Of a stretch of DNA of 64,000 nt, positions 60,340 to 64,000 are shown piece by piece (within the stretch, counting starts at the first letter, position 1; the number at the start of each line of letters is the position of its first letter). The stretch lies in assembly GCF_021654795.1 (NCBI RefSeq), contig NZ_AP025344.1:4526501-4590500 (forward strand), given 5' to 3'. The notes under the pieces are model-generated. The model did not search any database. It saw only the letters and a program-made list of their open reading frames with translations, and was not told where the DNA came from. The translations under genes were made by a program, and so were the position numbers. The DNA is from Paenibacillus dendritiformis (GTDB lineage Bacteria > Bacillota > Bacilli > Paenibacillales > Paenibacillaceae).

Positions 60340-62085
60340 ATGATTTCGCAGAAATTGCATTCGCTTCGCTCGAAGCTGCTTGTGCTGTATTTCATCATCC
60401 TGATGATTCCGATGCTTGTCATCGTGTATGTGATGCCCTCCTATTTCTATAACGTTATTACCGAGCGAACCTCGAAGCAGACAGAGACCATTTTGGAATC
60501 GCTGTCGAAAAATATGGAAACGTATCTCGATGATCTGGTGCGGCTGACCATTACCCCCTACTTGAGCGACGAAGTGATGAACGCGCTGAAATTAAAAGCG
60601 AGCTCCCGCTACAGCACCGTAGACGATTATACGAAGCTGCTGTCGGAACGCGCGCTGCGCAACGGGTTGCCGAACTTGCTGCGCAATCTGCGCAGCGATA
60701 TTCTGGGCATCGTGCTGCTGCCGTTGGACGGCTCGACCTATATGCTCCCCTCCTCGCAAGGAGGGCAGATTACCGAAAATTATTCCTTCCGGAAGCAATC
60801 CTGGTACAAGAAGGCGGTCGAAGCCGACGGCAAGACGGTCTTCATTAGCCCGCATCCGCGCTACTACGTGACGAACCCGGCCGTATCGCATGCGTTCTCC
60901 GTCGCCCGGCTGATCCAGGATCCGGACTCGCGGCAGCCGTTGGCCGTGCTGATGGCGGACGCGGATCTGTCCATCATCAATCATCTGGTCAAGGACATCG
61001 AATTCGACGTATCTTCGATTGTCAGCATCTATGACCAGGACAATCAATTGATCTTCTCCAATCATCCGCTGTCGGAGAAGATCCAGCTTCAAGCGGTGCA
61101 GCCGGGCGACATGGTCGAGGGCGAGCGCGACTCCTATGTCAAGATCGCCAAGCAGATGAGCAGCTCGGGTTGGAGCATCGTCGTGCTGCTGTCCAAGACG
61201 GAATTAAAGAACAATATCCGCTGGTTCTATATCGTCGGCGGCTTGTTCGCCATTGCCGGAATCGCGGCGACATTCCTGCTGTTCAAGCTGCTGTCGCGCT
61301 GGATCATCAACCCGTACCACAAGCTGCTCGCCGCGATGAACCGCTTCCGGCGCGGAGACTGGCAGTCGCGCATCGAGGTGAGGAACGGGACGGGCGAAAT
61401 CCATGAACTGTCGCTCGCCTATAACACGATGGCTGATCAAATCAGCGACATGGTCAAGCGCGAATACATCGCCAAGCTGCAGTTGAAGGAAGCGGAATAT
61501 CGCGCGCTGCAGTCGCAGATTCAGCCGCATTTTCTCTACAATACGTTAAATGGATTTATCGGCCTGAACCGGATGAACAAGCGGGATGTGCTGGAAGAAG
61601 CCATTGTCTCGCTCAGCCGGATGCTGCGGTATACGCTGGAGGACCGGCCCAAGAGCACGCTTCGGGAGGAATTCGATTTTTTGCAGCGCTATTGCGAGCT
61701 GCAGCAGTTGCGTTTCGGGAACAAGTTCACCTTCCGCATCGAACATGACGAAGCCGTCGGAGATGCCATGATTCCGAAGCTGCTGCTGCAGCCGCTCGTT
61801 GAGAACGCCATCATTCATGGCATCGAGCCGCTCAGGCGCCCGGCCTTCCTGCAAGTGCAGGCCACGGAGGTGTCGGTCGACGGGGAGCCCTGGCTCTCGA
61901 TTGCGATGAAGGATACCGGGAAGGGCTTCGATGAAGCATCCGTCCGGCCGAATGCGGTCGGGCTGGCCAATACGAAGGAACGATTGCGCCTCCTCTATCC
62001 GTCGGCAGCCTTTGCCGTTCAGAGCGCGGTGGACGAGGGCACGAGCATTACGATTCAAATCCGCAAGGAAGAAGTGAGTCCATGA
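60340..62085 (+). CDS. YesM-type sensor histidine kinase
   Basis: The 581-residue protein has an N-terminal membrane helix (about 15-37), an extracellular dCache-like sensing part (38-290) and a second helix (291-315). A HAMP linker (about 315-370), the His_kinase block QSQIQPHFLYNTLNGFIGLN (His near 395) and an ATPase with LLLQPLVENAIIHGIEPL follow. It is preceded by AAGGGAGGG and linked (ATGA) with the YesN-type regulator gene. It likely senses the sugar or the binding protein and controls this operon. Confidence 0.92.
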   Translation: MISQKLHSLRSKLLVLYFIILMIPMLVIVYVMPSYFYNVITERTSKQTETILESLSKNMETYLDDLVRLTITPYLSDEVMNALKLKASSRYSTVDDYTKLLSERALRNGLPNLLRNLRSDILGIVLLPLDGSTYMLPSSQGGQITENYSFRKQSWYKKAVEADGKTVFISPHPRYYVTNPAVSHAFSVARLIQDPDSRQPLAVLMADADLSIINHLVKDIEFDVSSIVSIYDQDNQLIFSNHPLSEKIQLQAVQPGDMVEGERDSYVKIAKQMSSSGWSIVVLLSKTELKNNIRWFYIVGGLFAIAGIAATFLLFKLLSRWIINPYHKLLAAMNRFRRGDWQSRIEVRNGTGEIHELSLAYNTMADQISDMVKREYIAKLQLKEAEYRALQSQIQPHFLYNTLNGFIGLNRMNKRDVLEEAIVSLSRMLRYTLEDRPKSTLREEFDFLQRYCELQQLRFGNKFTFRIEHDEAVGDAMIPKLLLQPLVENAIIHGIEPLRRPAFLQVQATEVSVDGEPWLSIAMKDTGKGFDEASVRPNAVGLANTKERLRLLYPSAAFAVQSAVDEGTSITIQIRKEEVSP

Positions 62086-63620
62086 AAGTTCTGATTGCCG
62101 ATGATGAATATTTGGTACGCATGACGCTGGTGAGCATGATTCAGGAGATGCCGCACCCGTTCGGCATATGCGGGGAAGCGGAGAGCGGAGAGGATCTGCT
62201 TGAACTGCTGCCGGACTGCAGGCCCGACATCGTGCTGCTCGATCTGAGAATGCCGGAGATGGGCGGGCTGGAAGCGATGCGCCGCGGAAAAGCTCTTTCT
62301 CCATTGACGCAGTGGATTATTTTGACCGGATTCTCGGACTTCGACAGCGCCCGGGAATCAGTCAAGCTGGGAGCGGCCGATTATTTGCTGAAGCCGTCCA
62401 GCGCCAAGGAGTTGGAACAGGCGCTGCTGCGGGTCGCCAGGATCGTCCGGGAGCAGCGCAGCCTGCTGTATAAGCAGTTCGAGAGCAACTTGAACGCGGC
62501 CTTCTCGGGCTGGGTCGATCCACACTCGTCATGCCATGATCCGTTTATCGAGCAGGCGCAGTATATGGGCATCTCGTTCGCGATCGACAGCGGCCTGAAG
62601 GAACAGGAGAGAGCATTCCATCAGCAGTACTTCTCCCGGCTGCGCCTGAAGATGGAAGCGCTCGTGTCCGAATCCTTCTATCCGGCGCTGTTCCTGCTCC
62701 CCCATGGCCATATGGCTCTTATCGGCGCCTGGCTGCCGGAGCGGGAGCAGGAAGGAAGCCGGGCGATGCGCAGGCTGCTGCGCGAGCTGGAGGATGAGGC
62801 GCAGACGGCAAGCGGCGCGCAGGCTGCGGTGACCGTGACGCTGTTCTCTACCGGAATATGCGCCTCGCTGCAGGAGCTGCGGCACGAATTGAACGAATGT
62901 GCCCGCTTCGCTCCCTTGCGCGTCATAAGGGGGATAGGCAGGCACTGGAGCAAGGAACTGCTGATCGGAGCGCACGCTGGGAATCTGGCAGAATTCAGCC
63001 GGCTGTGGCTCGATCTGAGCGCGGCCTATCAGGGCCGTCACTACTTGTCCTATATGAAGACCGCCGATCGGCTGTGGCAGCTGTTCCATGCGGAGCGCTT
63101 GTCCGCCTGCTCCCCGTCCGTCGCGCAATCGATTGGGGACTATGCATCCGTCACGATGAACCGGCGGATTGACATCTGCAGCGAGAACTGGATAGAGGCG
63201 CTTCACGAGGCCGGAGACAGCCTGCTGCCGCACCATGCTTCCAAGGATTGCGGCTCCACGATGATTGAGCAGGTCATCTCCTATCTGGAGCAGCATTATG
63301 CGAGCGAGATTACGTTGACGGAGCTGGCCCGGGACTTTCATGTCACGCCCAACTATTTGAGCACGTTATTCCATCAGACAACGGGCACCACGTTCGTGAA
63401 ATACGTGATGCGGCTGCGGATGATGCGGGCAAAGCAGCTTCTTGCCGACCCGTCGCTGCAGGTGCAGCAGGTTGCCGAGCAAGTCGGGTATTTCAGCACA
63501 AGACACTTTACGAAGTGCTTCTTCGAATTCGAGGGATGCTCTCCCTCCGAATATAAGAAAAAACGAAAGCTCCAAAATATGCAGAAGCCGGCTATTACGT
63601 CATGGGAGGGATCACATTGA
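62082..63620 (+). CDS. YesN-type response regulator (AraC-like)
   Basis: The 512-residue protein has a receiver domain (1-120) with the phospho-acceptor Asp54 in LLDLRMPEM and the switch Lys in LLKPSS. A central 270-residue linker follows. The C-terminus (about 405-512) is an AraC helix-turn-helix pair (SEITLTELARDFHVTPNYLS, ADPSLQVQQVAEQVGYFSTR). Its ATG overlaps the kinase stop. It probably activates the sugar operon. Confidence 0.93.
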   Translation: MKVLIADDEYLVRMTLVSMIQEMPHPFGICGEAESGEDLLELLPDCRPDIVLLDLRMPEMGGLEAMRRGKALSPLTQWIILTGFSDFDSARESVKLGAADYLLKPSSAKELEQALLRVARIVREQRSLLYKQFESNLNAAFSGWVDPHSSCHDPFIEQAQYMGISFAIDSGLKEQERAFHQQYFSRLRLKMEALVSESFYPALFLLPHGHMALIGAWLPEREQEGSRAMRRLLRELEDEAQTASGAQAAVTVTLFSTGICASLQELRHELNECARFAPLRVIRGIGRHWSKELLIGAHAGNLAEFSRLWLDLSAAYQGRHYLSYMKTADRLWQLFHAERLSACSPSVAQSIGDYASVTMNRRIDICSENWIEALHEAGDSLLPHHASKDCGSTMIEQVISYLEQHYASEITLTELARDFHVTPNYLSTLFHQTTGTTFVKYVMRLRMMRAKQLLADPSLQVQQVAEQVGYFSTRHFTKCFFEFEGCSPSEYKKKRKLQNMQKPAITSWEGSH

Positions 63621-64000
63621 AGATTGACTACAACGAGGCGGAGCAGCTCTTTCACCTGCAGACGCCGAAGACAAGCTACATCATGCAAGTGGTGAAGGGC
63701 GGCTATCTCGCCCATATCTATTGGGGGCGCAAGCTGAGAGGAATTCACGCCCTGGAGCGAATCCCTTATGTGGAGCGATGCTCGTTCCATCCGAATCCGG
63801 ATCCGCATGACCGCTCATTCTCGCCCGATACGCTTCCCCAAGAGCTGCCGGGGTATGGCTGCGGCGATTTCCGGCACCCCGCCTATGAAGCGCGGCAGGC
63901 CCATGGGGGAACGGCGTCCGAGCTGATGTACCGGCGCCATGCGATTGTCAGCGGGAAGCCGGCTCTGGAAGGGCTGCCCGCGACCTATGCCGAGGCCGAT
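63617..64000 (+). CDS. alpha-galactosidase, GH36 family (N-terminal part, window edge)
   Basis: The frame from TTG 63617 is open to the edge (128 codons). The start FHLQTPKTSYIMQVVKGGYL then AHIYWGRKLRGIHALER and GLPATYAEAD is the N-terminal beta-sandwich of GH36 alpha-galactosidases of AgaB/RafA type. The TTG is in the TTGA overlap with the response regulator stop, with GGGAGGG 6 bases upstream. It should release galactose from melibiose or raffinose taken up by the importer. The catalytic part is outside the window. Confidence 0.88.
   Translation, partial: MKIDYNEAEQLFHLQTPKTSYIMQVVKGGYLAHIYWGRKLRGIHALERIPYVERCSFHPNPDPHDRSFSPDTLPQELPGYGCGDFRHPAYEARQAHGGTASELMYRRHAIVSGKPALEGLPATYAEAD

Overview
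The window looks like a chromosomal piece of a Paenibacillus-type Firmicute. Evidence for this is strong GGAGG ribosome-binding sites with frequent TTG/GTG starts, a YesM/YesN two-component pair beside a sugar ABC importer, CcpA-type cre sites, a ROK repressor, a CsoR-like regulator and a siphovirus tail module of Gram-positive type. This rests on gene content and sequence style only; no database was searched.

Layout. (1) 1-9401, minus strand: a binding-protein-dependent ABC importer (binding protein, ATPase, fused permease), a secreted LmbE/PIG-L deacetylase, a 42-bp tandem repeat, a creatininase-family amidohydrolase and an argininosuccinate-lyase-like protein cut by the window edge. (2) 9757-13867, minus: a ROK repressor with cre and a perfect palindromic operator in its promoter region, and a large secreted beta-propeller protein behind its own cre. 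(3) 14642-20888, minus, visibly AT-rich: a probable RiPP (ribosomally made, modified peptide) island with a 47-residue candidate precursor, a JmjC/cupin oxygenase, a stand-alone YcaO protein and a three-gene ABC-2 exporter. It is interrupted by an IS630 transposase remnant and a MITE-like inverted-repeat element. (4) 21439-50421, minus: a 29-kb siphovirus-type tail module with no recognisable head, terminase, portal, integrase or replication gene. It runs from a possible sigma-like protein through major tail protein, chaperones, tape measure, Dit and Tal to PAAR-like protein, a fibre array and holin, with internal terminators. I read it as a candidate F-type tailocin (headless flexible phage-tail bacteriocin). 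(5) 50614-52299: a CsoR/CstR-like repressor and two uncharacterised proteins. (6) 52300-55812: gene-poor, repeat-rich DNA holding an intact IS3-family element and a 12-unit tandem repeat. (7) 55813-56935, minus: an EamA/DMT exporter behind a sigma-A promoter, a structured leader and an intrinsic terminator, that is, a probable attenuator or riboswitch of unrecognised class. (8) 57222-64000, plus: sugar binding protein, two permeases, YesM-type kinase, YesN-type regulator and the start of a GH36 alpha-galactosidase, which together form an alpha-galactoside uptake and utilisation operon.

The two most interesting blocks are the YcaO+JmjC peptide island, which lacks the usual YcaO partners and has a cysteine-free precursor candidate, and the headless tail module. 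The leader RNA at 56765-56900 is the best candidate for an undescribed regulatory RNA.
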